DNA of 36,640 bases from Chlorobiota bacterium (GTDB lineage: Bacteria; Bacteroidota; Bacteroidia; Bacteroidales; F082): assembly GCA_013151215.1 (NCBI GenBank), contig JAADIS010000022.1, forward strand, positions 1 to 36,640. Direction: 5' to 3'. This document shows, piece after piece, positions 1 to 7,700 of this stretch (position 1 is the first letter of the stretch; every line of letters begins with the position of its first letter). The notes below the pieces were generated by a model. The model made no database searches, was not told where the DNA came from, and was given only the letters and a program-made list of their open reading frames with translations. A program made the translations under genes and the position numbers.

Positions 1-210
1 CGGCTAATTTAGACTAAATAAAAATAACAGATAAAAATTCGCTTATGACATTTTGCAGGTTTCAAAAAGGCCTTGTTGGATTGGAGGGGAGCAAATGCCA
101 TTCAAACTATTGCTTTCTTGTAAAGTATACCCTCAGCGTACAATATTTTCTTTCTTTTTCTATTAAAATTGCGCTTAATTATTCCTGTTTCAGATTTTCT
201 TGGGCAGATG
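1..210. other. Left-edge non-coding stretch
   Basis: I see no credible open reading frame, RNA gene or strong hairpin here. Both strands are broken by stops in every frame. The content differs from the adjacent attC-like half-element, which begins abruptly at 211. This could be decayed coding DNA; a short minus-strand stretch around 90-170 reads open for some 20 codons but resembles nothing I recognise. Confidence 0.4.
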
Positions 211-260
211 CGGTTTGAATATGTGTAGTTTCGGATTTTGAAACGATTAATTTTCAATTA
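211..260 (-). repeat. Half of an attC-like element
   Basis: From 211 the sequence reads cggtttgaatatg, identical to 4663-4675 of the attC-like element further right. It stays roughly 75-80% alike for about 50 bases, including the ttttgaaa and attttcaa segments. The homology starts at the base equivalent to the predicted crossover base of the other element. The matching second arm is absent, because the heptad repeats flanking the S23-type gene start at 263. It looks like a truncated site. Confidence 0.5.
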
Positions 261-262
261 TA

Positions 263-294
263 AATTACGAATTACGAATTACGAATTACGAATT
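263..294. repeat. AATTACG heptad repeats, left end of S23-type gene
   Basis: Four perfect tandem copies of the 7-mer aattacg are followed by aatt. The last codons and stop codon of the four-helix-bundle gene lie inside the array. The same heptad occurs in inverted orientation at 631-647, at the start of that gene, so the gene is enclosed by inverted repeats. Confidence 0.85.
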
Positions 295-632
295 GTTCGT
301 TGAATACTTCCAATTATTTTAAGTAATTCATCTATATCGTTAAGTAGGCTTATACTTTGTTCTTTATTAATGTATCCTGTGTCATTTAATAATCTTATCC
401 AATAGTGAGTTTCTCTTGCTTCTTTATATGAAATGGTCAATTTTGCAAAAAAATCCTTTCTACTTTGTCCACCTAGGGCTTCTTCAATGTTTGCACCAAT
501 AGATGTTCCTGAACGTACTAATTGTTTACTCAACACAAATTCTTTTTTTTCTGTACATAGATATTGATATACTTTTACAATTCTAACTGCAAAAGCATAA
601 CTTTTATCTTGTATTACATTTTCTTTTTTCAT
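279..632 (-). CDS. Four-helix-bundle (S23/IVP-type) protein
   Basis: This 117-residue protein matches the family first described from intervening sequences in 23S rRNA genes and now called four helix bundle protein. Visible family features are the SKQLVRSGTSIGANIEEA segment (about residues 35-52), a following KEARETHYWIRLL helix, and a C-terminal SIQRTIR helix. Members are small helical proteins that oligomerise; relatives (Avd) work with diversity-generating reverse transcriptases, but none is present here. The ATG directly abuts an inverted heptad repeat and has no Shine-Dalgarno sequence. It lies 13 bases downstream of fic on the same strand and may be cotranscribed with it. Its biological role is unknown. 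Confidence 0.85.
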   Translation of the reverse strand: MKKENVIQDKSYAFAVRIVKVYQYLCTEKKEFVLSKQLVRSGTSIGANIEEALGGQSRKDFFAKLTISYKEARETHYWIRLLNDTGYINKEQSISLLNDIDELLKIIGSIQRTIRNS

Positions 633-647
633 TCGTAATTCGTAATT
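631..647. repeat. Inverted heptad repeat at start of S23-type gene
   Basis: The sequence attcgtaattcgtaatt is the reverse complement of the heptad array at 263-294. It touches the ATG of the four-helix-bundle gene on one side and overlaps the TAA of the fic gene on the other. Together the two arrays form inverted termini around a 369-bp unit. Confidence 0.8.
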
Positions 648-2181
648 AAAAAATTAGTCTGTAATTTTTTTCGATAGCATCAATTTCTTGTTTAGAAAGT
701 GCATTAAATTCCTTTTCTTTCGCTCTTTTTGATATTTTTCCTTCATTTTGTTCTAAAAAACGAACTAACAAAGCAATCATACGGTCGGGCATTTCGAACT
801 CTTCATCTAAATAGTTTTTAAAGGTATCATATTTTTGAAGGTATGTAATTTCTTGAGGAATAATGTTTTCTATGGTGTCATTAACACAATCGTAAAGAAA
901 TTCTGCTTGAGCGGTAGCATCAAAATAGCGGTAATAATCTATGGTTTCGTTTACTACTTCAATGTTATGGTCTTTGGTTTCTTTCCAATCAATAAAATCT
1001 AAAACAGGATTCGAATATTGTTCTAATGTTTTTCTGTAATCAACAATATGGTCTAATATAGAGGCTGAAACCGGAAAAATTAAGCCTTGTTGGGTAAATT
1101 GTTTTTCTGCTAATGTGTGGTGTATTAAATATCTGTGAATACGACCATTGCCATCTTCAAACGGATGTATAAATACAAAACCGAAGGCAATACTTGTTGC
1201 TGCCAGTATGGCATCTGTTTCGCTATTTACCAATATTGAGTTCGTATTAATTAAGCCTTCTATTAAAAGCGGTATATCCTGCCATTTTGCCGATATGTGC
1301 TCCGGAATAGGTTCGCCGGTAGTTCTATTATGTTCCCCCACAAAACCACCTTGTTTACGAAAGCCCATTTTTACAAAACGTGTATTTTCTATCACTTCTT
1401 GTTGTAATCTTAATAGCTCTTCCCGGGTTAATTTTTTTGTACCTGCTTGTCCAATAATTCTCCCCCAACGTGCGGTGCGTTTACTTTTAGGACTCTCACC
1501 TTCAATGGTAAATGATGCTTTTGAATCTTTTAGTAATAAAAATGCTGCTGTACGTTGTAGTAAATCTTTATGATAGCCTTTAAGTGCTTTAAGCTTTTTT
1601 TCTTTAATGTTTTGCTTGATATAGTTTTCTAATTTTTCTGTTTTTCTAATTAACGGACAAAAGTTTATGGTGCCGGGTAAATTGTTAATTATTCGATGAC
1701 GAGAAGAACGAATTCCGTTTTGCAATCCATATTGTAGTTTGTTTTCTATTAGCGGAATATAGTTTTTTACAGTAAGGTTTGGTATCGGAAGTTGTTTTTG
1801 CATTAACCATTCAAATATAAACCATATTTTACGGGTATATTGTCCTGTAACTTCTATTTTCAGAAGGGCTACAATTTCTTTTTCCGGTAATTTTTCAAAT
1901 AGTTTTTTGAAAAATAACAAATTAACACCTTCGTATTTTAAAGCAAATACCAGTTGTTGATAAAGTGTTTCTTCGGGCTGATGCCTTGGTGTAAATACTT
2001 TCCATTCAAGTGTTTGGTAGGTTTTATGTTTCTCGCTGATAAGTGCAATTGTATGGGGCATAGGCACAGGTAAACCCAATGTGTCTATTATAGCTGCATA
2101 GCCAACAACAGACGCTTTCTCCGGAAGTCGTTTGCCGTGAAAAACGGATACTTTTTGTGAAAAATAGTTATTTTCAATCAT
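646..2181 (-). CDS. fic: Fic family AMPylase-type protein, class II
   Basis: Fic enzymes transfer nucleotide monophosphates (usually AMP) to hydroxyl side chains of target proteins. The catalytic motif HPFEDGNGRIHR is complete at residues 339-350, with the catalytic His at 339. An inhibitory-helix motif of the form SxxxEG (SFTIEG, 223-228) lies N-terminal to it, which defines class II, self-inhibited Fic proteins. The preceding 200 residues are an uncharacterised helical region, and the C-terminal 50 look like a small helical module. The 511-residue frame is intact, unlike the neighbouring hsdM and hsdS. Fic genes are frequent passengers of type I restriction loci in Bacteroidota, perhaps as toxin-like or defence-associated enzymes. 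The target is unknown. Confidence 0.9.
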   Translation of the reverse strand: MIENNYFSQKVSVFHGKRLPEKASVVGYAAIIDTLGLPVPMPHTIALISEKHKTYQTLEWKVFTPRHQPEETLYQQLVFALKYEGVNLLFFKKLFEKLPEKEIVALLKIEVTGQYTRKIWFIFEWLMQKQLPIPNLTVKNYIPLIENKLQYGLQNGIRSSRHRIINNLPGTINFCPLIRKTEKLENYIKQNIKEKKLKALKGYHKDLLQRTAAFLLLKDSKASFTIEGESPKSKRTARWGRIIGQAGTKKLTREELLRLQQEVIENTRFVKMGFRKQGGFVGEHNRTTGEPIPEHISAKWQDIPLLIEGLINTNSILVNSETDAILAATSIAFGFVFIHPFEDGNGRIHRYLIHHTLAEKQFTQQGLIFPVSASILDHIVDYRKTLEQYSNPVLDFIDWKETKDHNIEVVNETIDYYRYFDATAQAEFLYDCVNDTIENIIPQEITYLQKYDTFKNYLDEEFEMPDRMIALLVRFLEQNEGKISKRAKEKEFNALSKQEIDAIEKNYRLIF

Positions 2182-2275
2182 CTTTTATGAAAAATAGTTA
2201 TTTGCAAATATAGATGAAAAACAGGTACTGTTTATGAAAAACAGGTATATTTTAGTGTGTTTTATGAAAAAGGGT
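2138..2275. promoter_or_regulatory. Phased direct repeats over the fic start
   Basis: Six copies of the core TGAAAAA (wider consensus TTTATGAAAAAYAGGTA) begin at 2138, 2158, 2188, 2215, 2235 and 2265. The intervals are 20, 30, 27, 20 and 30 bases. The first three and last three copies form two blocks 77 bases apart that can be aligned over most of their length. The array spans the fic start codon (2179-2181) and its upstream region, with two copies inside the coding sequence. Near-helical spacing suggests binding sites for an oligomeric repressor. This is inference; no regulator is identified. Confidence 0.55.
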
Positions 2276-2290
2276 GCTTTTGCCAGGTTT

Positions 2291-2822
2291 CTACACAAAC
2301 ATTTTTTGCAACAACCCCTTTTTGAATAATTGTGAATTGTCAATTGTTAATTGTAAATTATTTATTGATTTATCTATTGATGATAGGAAATTGGCTATTT
2401 TGGTTTGTTCGAGTGGGGTTGGAATTGCTTTTATTACAGAATGTACATCATTACGATTTAATGTTGGAACAGTAGAGCCAGCATTACTTGTTTAACTTAA
2501 ACTTTATATAAAAGTAATAAATAAGTTTAGGATTATTATTAAAAAAATTTGTAACCCACAACGATGTGTTATGTGGCCAAAAATCTTCTTCCACATATGT
2601 TATTTTACCGATAGTACCTGACCTCCCAGTTACTACTCCTGGGGCTTTAACTTTAAATTGATTATGCCTTCGCAGGATTCCATTTGAATAAACAATGGGA
2701 TATTCTCCTTCAACAACTTCTGATGTTGGTAAATCAAACCCCCTTTGTAGTGGTGCGATTTGTTTTGTTCTTTTTTCCACCCATTCCCCCTCAAACTCAG
2801 GAAATCGTAATTGTGGTATCAT
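2291..2822 (-). pseudogene. hsdS: Type I restriction specificity subunit HsdS, half-length, frameshifted
   Basis: The first frame (2484-2822, from M-I-P-Q-L-R-F-P-E-F) encodes most of one target-recognition domain, including the GVVTGRSGTIGKI segment. It stops at 2484. One base out of frame, the sequence continues at once with NAGSTVPTLNRNDVHS, IPTPLEQTKIANFLSSID and a GLLQKMFV end, the normal close of an HsdS half. One extra A near 2486-2490 would explain the shift. The real reading stops at 2291, so only one recognition domain and one conserved helix exist (about 177 residues against 380-450). The ATG at 2822 overlaps the hsdM stop codon (TAATATG), indicating coupled translation. It specifies which DNA site the methylase recognises. 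Confidence 0.8.
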
Positions 2823-2823
2823 A

Positions 2824-4416
2824 TTATTCTCCATCTTCTTCAACTTTAAAAGGTGGAACAATACCTAATTCATCACAAAAGCCTATAATTTCACTGTTTA
2901 CATCTTCAAGGTCATCGTCAATAGCAATCAATCTTGTAGATACATTTTCCAAAATTATTTCTTCTTCCTCTTCAAAAGTGTCAACATATCTTGGAATATT
3001 TAGGTTGTAGTCATTTTCGGCAATTTCTTCCAAAGTGGCAACATAAGAGTATTTGTCTATTGTTTCACGCTTACGGTAAGTGTTTACAATCATTTCCACA
3101 TCTTCATCACGCAATTCGTTTTGGTTTCCGTTTTTTCTAAAATGCACATCGCCACTTGCATCAATAAAAACAATATTGTCATCTACCTCACGGCATTTTT
3201 TAAATACCAAAATACAGGTTGGAATTGAAGTTCCGTAAAAAATATTTGCAGGCAAACCAATTACGGCATCGAGATAATTGAGTTCATTAATTAAATATTT
3301 ACGGATAACACCTTCCGATGCTCCTCTAAACAAAACACCGTGCGGTAGCACTGTTGCCATTGTTCCGTTGTCTGCCAGTTGGTGTATCATATGTTGAACA
3401 AAAGCATAATCGGCTTTGGTTTTGGGTGCTAATCTTCCGTATTGGCTAAATCGCTCGTCTGTGCTGTTTAATGGGTTGGCATCGCTTTTCCAATGTGCCG
3501 AAAAAGGCGGATTTGCAACAACGGCTTCAAATCGTTTTTCCAAATGTTGCGGATTTTCCAAAGTGTCCTCCTGCTGAATATCAAATTTACGATAATGTAC
3601 ATCGTGTAAAATCATATTCATACGAGCCAAGTTGTAGGTCGTACGGTTTAATTCCTGTCCGTAAAATTCGCTAACATCTTCAACCTCTCTTGCCACACGC
3701 AAAAGCAAAGAATCCGAACCACAAGTTGGGTCGTAAACAGATTTTAGTTTTTTCTTTCCGGTAGTAACTATTTTTGCCAATATTTTAGAAACTTGTTGCG
3801 GTGTATAAAATTCTCCTGCTGATTTTCCTGCTCCTGCGGCAAACTTTGCAATCAAATATTCATAAGCATCGCCCAAAACATCGGCTTCAATATCTTCGAG
3901 TTTAAAATTAATTTTATCAAGATGATTTAAGATTTTTACAATTACCTCGTTTCTTGCTCCAACAGTTCTTCCAATTTTTGTAGAAGTTAAATCCAAATCC
4001 TCAAACAAAGCGTTAAAATCATCTTCCGATTCTGTGTTTTGAGTGCTTTGCTCAATATGATTCATTACGGCTTGTAAATCTTCAATTATGTAGTTACTTT
4101 CGCTTTCGGTGTCTGCATTTCCTTTTTTTGCCAGTTCAGAAAACAGTTCATTAGGTTTCAAAAAATATCCTAATTTCATTAAGGATTCTTCTTTGATGGC
4201 TTCCAAGATTTCAGGGTCGGTAACCTCTTTATAGTCGGTTACTTCTTCGCCTTCTAGAAGGCTTTTGGCATACTGTTCTTGCTTTTCACTCAGATACTTA
4301 TAAAAGATAAAACCGAGAATATAGTCTCGGTAATCGTCTGCACTAATCTTTCCTCATAACAGGTTTGCAATTCCCCAAAGTTGGGCTTCTAATATTTTCT
4401 TTTGGTCTTCTGACAT
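2824..4416 (-). pseudogene. hsdM: Type I restriction-modification methylase HsdM with in-frame TGA
   Basis: HsdM is the N6-adenine methyltransferase subunit of type I systems. Translated from the ATG at 4414-4416 the product would be about 530 residues, the usual size, beginning MSEDQKKILEAQLWGIANLL. Codon 21 is TGA (4354-4356) where relatives have an Arg codon before GKISADDYRDYIL, so a single C-to-T change breaks it. The remaining frame is intact: SAM motif region DPTCGSDSLLL (normally DPTCGSGSLLL as I recall it), target-base motif NPPF, and a C-terminal helical part. Internal initiation could give a protein lacking about 70 residues of the HsdM_N domain. It is followed directly by hsdS; hsdR is not in the window. 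Confidence 0.85.
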
Positions 4417-4656
4417 ATTATTTTAATTCCTTTAATTTTCAATTCTGCAAGGTACTTGATTTTTGTCGAGCGTTGGCAAAAAATTGCTTCCCGATAAAAA
4501 TAGGGGACAGACTTTTTGGTTTTTTGAGTTTGCTGATGTGCCTGACTGTCGGCAGACAGGTCGGCAAAAAACCAAATGTGCAATTTGTACGTTGGCTTTC
4601 CATTTTAATATTTCCTTGTAGTAAATTAATCATTCTATTTCGTCTCTCAGGCTTGT
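4417..4656. other. Upstream region of hsdM
   Basis: This 240-base stretch between the hsdM start and the attC-like element carries an imperfect palindrome at 4539-4566 and an AAGGA-like tract about 10 bases before the hsdM ATG (minus strand). Overlapping open frames of about 64 codons on the minus strand have no recognisable content and I do not treat them as genes. No clear TAnnTTTG promoter was found. Confidence 0.4.
4539..4566. repeat. Imperfect palindrome, REP-like
   Basis: TGCC and CTGTC on the left pair with GACAG and GGCA on the right across a four-base loop, with a three-base internal mismatch. Palindromes rich in TGCC/GGCA and CTGTC/GACAG occur repeatedly in Bacteroidota intergenic DNA, so this may be a dispersed repeat. 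Only one copy is seen here. Confidence 0.45.
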
Positions 4657-4787
4657 GCCTAACGGTTTGAATATGCGGCGTTTGGCATTTTGAAATGCTC
4701 CATTTTCAAGTTATAACTAATTTTATTTATTGCTAACATCTTCATATTTAGTACTATCTGCCAAACGCCGTGTATTTTTTGTTAAGC
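4657..4787 (-). other. attC-like integron recombination site
   Basis: The ends are GCCTAAC (4657-4663) and GTTAAGC (4781-4787), matching RYYYAAC and GTTRRRY, the R boxes of integron attC sites. Inside, 4669-4687 pairs with 4759-4777 (12 perfect pairs from cggcgtttggca plus G-T and A-T pairs), leaving unequal unpaired spacers of 5 and 3 bases between the R and L stems, as in attC. The 71-base terminal loop contains its own small hairpin. Length (131 bp) lies in the attC range. On the minus strand it begins 8 bases after the stop of the 4796-6109 gene, the normal place for a cassette's attC. No extrahelical bases are obvious and no integrase is in view. Confidence 0.5.
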
Positions 4788-4795
4788 AATGTGCT

Positions 4796-6109
4796 TTATT
4801 TTAATTTTATTTTCTTTCTGTTAGTGCCATCATCATAGATTTCAATGTATGGCTGATTCTTTTTCGGCTTTAATATTTCCTTACCTGATAAATCTATCCT
4901 TTTGATTAGTCTTCTGTTTGGGTTTGGAACGGGTATTTCTGTTGTGAATGTAATGATACCATTTTCATCTGTTTTTATTAAGCAGACATCTTTATCACCA
5001 TTTCCAATTCCAAATGTCTGGGAATATCCTGTAATTATATACCCTCCGTCAGTAGTTTGTTGAAGAGAGTATCCCACATCATTATCTCCACCACCAAGTA
5101 ACTTGGTCCACAATGTGTTACCATTACTATCAGTTTTAATTAAGTTAATACTCTCATATTCGTCATAATAATTTGTCCTTTGAGTATTCAACCCGGTAAT
5201 TATATACCCTCCATCTGTAGTTTGTTGGACTGAATATCCAATATCATCAAAATAATCAACATAAACCTTATCCCACAATAGATTACCGTTATTGTCTGTT
5301 TTGATTAAGTAGACATCAAAGTCACTGGAACTATATGAATTGGTAGAACCAATAATTATATATCCATCATCTGTTGTTTGTTGAACTGAATATCCCATTT
5401 CCCAACCATAACCACCAAATGTCTGAGACCATAAACTATCCCCATTACTATCAGTTCTAATTATGTATATATCATTATTCCCAAACCCAAAAGAATTTGT
5501 ATTTCCAGCAATAATATACCCACCATCATTAGTTTGTTGAACGGAATACCCTTGGTCATCACCTCCTCCACCAAATATCTTAGTCCATAATGTATCACCT
5601 TCATCATTTGTTTTGATTAAGAAGACATCAAATCCACTGGAACCATATGAATTGATAAAACCAGTAATAATATATCCACCATCTGTAGTTTGTTGAACTG
5701 ACCATCCTTCGTCATTATATTCACCCCCAAATGTTTTGGTCCATAATGTATCACCATTACTATCAGTTTTGATTAAGTAGGCATCAAAATCACCGGATCC
5801 ATATGAATTAGTAGACCCAGTAATTATGTATCCTCCATCTGTGGTTTGTTGGACGGAATGTCCTTGTTCCCAACCTTCACCCCCAATTATTTTAGTCCAT
5901 AATGTATCACCATTACTATCAGTTTTGATTAAGTAGACGTCATATGAAACATTTCCAAATTGATAAGATCCAGTTATAATATAACCACCATCTGTGGTTT
6001 GTTGAACAGAGTGTCCCGAATCTTCATGTTCTCCACCAAAGGTCTTTTCCCATCCTTGGCCAAAAAAGAATGATGGGATAATTACTAAAACTAAGATTAA
6101 TTGTTTCAT
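4796..6109 (-). CDS. Exported seven-repeat propeller-like protein with short T9SS-type tail
   Basis: The product (437 residues) starts with a signal peptide (about residues 1-18, ending FFFGQ). Seven tandem repeats of about 52 residues follow, each built on the pattern W-x-K-x-x-G-G ... G-Y-S-V-Q-Q-T-x-D-G-G-Y-I-I-x-G ... Y-L-I-K-T-D-x-x-G. Seven such repeats would make one closed beta-propeller; that fold is inferred. The C-terminus, with RLIKRIDLSGKEI and ending in IYDDGTNRKKIKLK, resembles a short sorting tail seen on exported Bacteroidota proteins. The gene stands alone between the attC-like element and the DUF1028 gene and could be the gene of an integron cassette. Function unknown, probably a surface or secreted binding protein. 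Confidence 0.8.
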   Translation of the reverse strand: MKQLILVLVIIPSFFFGQGWEKTFGGEHEDSGHSVQQTTDGGYIITGSYQFGNVSYDVYLIKTDSNGDTLWTKIIGGEGWEQGHSVQQTTDGGYIITGSTNSYGSGDFDAYLIKTDSNGDTLWTKTFGGEYNDEGWSVQQTTDGGYIITGFINSYGSSGFDVFLIKTNDEGDTLWTKIFGGGGDDQGYSVQQTNDGGYIIAGNTNSFGFGNNDIYIIRTDSNGDSLWSQTFGGYGWEMGYSVQQTTDDGYIIIGSTNSYSSSDFDVYLIKTDNNGNLLWDKVYVDYFDDIGYSVQQTTDGGYIITGLNTQRTNYYDEYESINLIKTDSNGNTLWTKLLGGGDNDVGYSLQQTTDGGYIITGYSQTFGIGNGDKDVCLIKTDENGIITFTTEIPVPNPNRRLIKRIDLSGKEILKPKKNQPYIEIYDDGTNRKKIKLK

Positions 6110-6168
6110 AATGTTATAGGTTTATTGTTGTTTTCGCATAGTGCATAACTTACTTATATAATATCCCC

Positions 6169-7172
6169 TCAATAGGTTTTGATAAACTTAATTCGTTCTA
6201 CAAAATCAATTCCTTGCAGTTCAACTATGTAAATACCCGGTTTCAAAGCTGAAATGCTCAAGGGCTCATCTGTGGTTTCCGTTTCGCTCCGCTCATACAT
6301 ATCTGTCCTTGCAAATTCAGGATTTTTAAGGATTTAAGTTCATCCTTAAATGTAATATTGAGTTTATCAGTGGCCGGATTTGGGAAAACCTGGAATTTGT
6401 GATAATTGTTCTCAGTATAACCAACTGTACTGCACTGTTTTACAAGGTCGAATTTTACTTGGAGGGAGTCGATGGGCTCAATTCCTTCCCCGCTCGACGT
6501 CCTGACCGAAAGCAAAAAGGAGGGTTCCCCAAAAACGTCGTCGGTTTGAGCAACCTTAACAAATGAAAAAAGTGAAGAGGTTCCATTTGAAAAACAACGG
6601 GAATCGGCCCCTATCATTTTTGCTCCCTGAAGGGCGGCCATAAGCTTGCAGGCCAAATCACCTTCCTCCCTAAGGAACCTGGTTTCCATGGAGTCCAATA
6701 CTTCGGGACCCTTTAAAATATTTCCTTGGATGGAATAGTTCGGGCCAGTGATATGGTTTTTGTAATCATCGGTCTGATTGCCTGTGAATGCAGCCGACAG
6801 GGAACTGTTATTGTTGAGCCTGACAATTCCATATTGCCTTTTCTCAGGATTGTTTTGGGCATCATTATTATAAAGCCAGTCAATAATTTGCTGTGGCATA
6901 TCCCCTGCGTTCATTCTTTCTCTTGCGTTAGCCTGGTTGGTGGCCAGATACCAGGCCTGTGTGTTAATTGCGCCAACACCAGGGAAAAGCTCACCTAAAA
7001 AGTCGTCGTCGTAATCTGTAAAGTCATCCATGTCAACACATGAGGCACCGGCGCTTCCGACTTCACCTGTAATAGTGTCAACTGCCACTATGGAAAAGGT
7101 ATCCTGTGATTTAACAGTGTTAATGCTACTACTGATGAGCAGGGCTAAAATAATGGAATAATAGTTTTTCAT
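6169..7172 (-). pseudogene. Secreted DUF1028 protein with frameshifted sorting domain
   Basis: After a signal peptide (about 1-22) the sequence TFSIVAVDTITGEVGSAGASC is typical of DUF1028, a family related to Ntn-hydrolases. The DUF1028 part runs to about residue 235. A T9SS type A sorting domain begins at FQVFPNPATDKLNITF. The frame then goes wrong after LNLQGQ and stops at 6258. One base over, the expected end reads YERSETETTDEPLSISALKPG and continues to FIKTY, stopping at 6169. One missing A near 6305 (GGAACA to GGACA) explains it. Without the repair the export signal is lost. The start lies 5 bases after the DUF4920 stop, so the two are probably cotranscribed. Confidence 0.75.
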
Positions 7173-7177
7173 AAGTC

Positions 7178-7678
7178 TTACTTTATTGTAACACCTTCAG
7201 CCTCGAAATAGTACTCGGCTTTGGCTTGGGTTATTGCATCAATTTCCACTTGTGGTTTCCCCTCTGCCTTGGCGGCTTTCTTTAATTCGTCAACCGTGAT
7301 AATTTCTTTTGATGCCACACCTTCGATAACCGCAGTACGGCCCGCAATGTCCTTCGGCATTGTAAACGCTTCGTCCTTAAATGTTACGTGAACAGTTTCG
7401 CCATGGCCGATGTCCATATTTAGCCAGCAGCCTGTCATTTGGCAAACGGCATCCACCTTGCCTTCCAGTTTTAGTCCTTTTTTATCTTTGTTTTCCAATG
7501 CGATCGACAACGATTCGGCATTGCGTATATCATTATTGGCTATTTTATTGCCAAATACTTTTCCTCCTACAGCGTTCATGATACCGTTGTTCCCGGATTC
7601 GGCTTTTTGTGTGTTAGAACTGTTTTGGCAAGAAGCGATTATAAGCATTGCGCTTATGAGCACTAAATATCTTTTCAT
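7178..7678 (-). CDS. DUF4920 lipoprotein
   Basis: The 166-residue product has a lipoprotein signal peptide with the lipid-attached Cys at 17 (IIASC). The mature part carries the DUF4920 core, with the VCQMTGCW motif (Cys79, Cys84) and a beta-rich, OB-like segment including GHGETVHVTFKDEAF. The family is common in Bacteroidota, often near respiratory or redox genes; the paired Cys and adjacent residues suggest metal or redox binding, but the function is not established. Because a terminator lies directly upstream, it probably has its own promoter (see 7721-7747). Confidence 0.8.
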   Translation of the reverse strand: MKRYLVLISAMLIIASCQNSSNTQKAESGNNGIMNAVGGKVFGNKIANNDIRNAESLSIALENKDKKGLKLEGKVDAVCQMTGCWLNMDIGHGETVHVTFKDEAFTMPKDIAGRTAVIEGVASKEIITVDELKKAAKAEGKPQVEIDAITQAKAEYYFEAEGVTIK

Positions 7679-7700
7679 AGCAACGGTTTAAATAAGTTCG

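Noticed and set aside
279-632. Diversity-generating retroelement accessory gene (avd)
   Set aside because: The protein is of the related four-helix-bundle fold, but no reverse transcriptase, template repeat or variable repeat is nearby.
1148-1573. Open plus-strand frame of 141 codons inside fic
   Set aside because: It lies wholly antisense to the conserved Fic gene, has no start context and resembles no protein.
2274-3010. Two plus-strand open frames over hsdS and the hsdM end
   Set aside because: Both are antisense to conserved HsdS/HsdM coding sequence, which explains their openness.
4354-4356. TGA in hsdM as evidence of an alternative genetic code
   Set aside because: Many other genes in the window end in TGA or read normally with the standard code; only this one codon conflicts.
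4796-6109. CRISPR-like regular repeats
   Set aside because: The roughly 156-base periodicity is translated in frame into 52-residue protein repeats with gradual divergence, not identical repeats with unique spacers.
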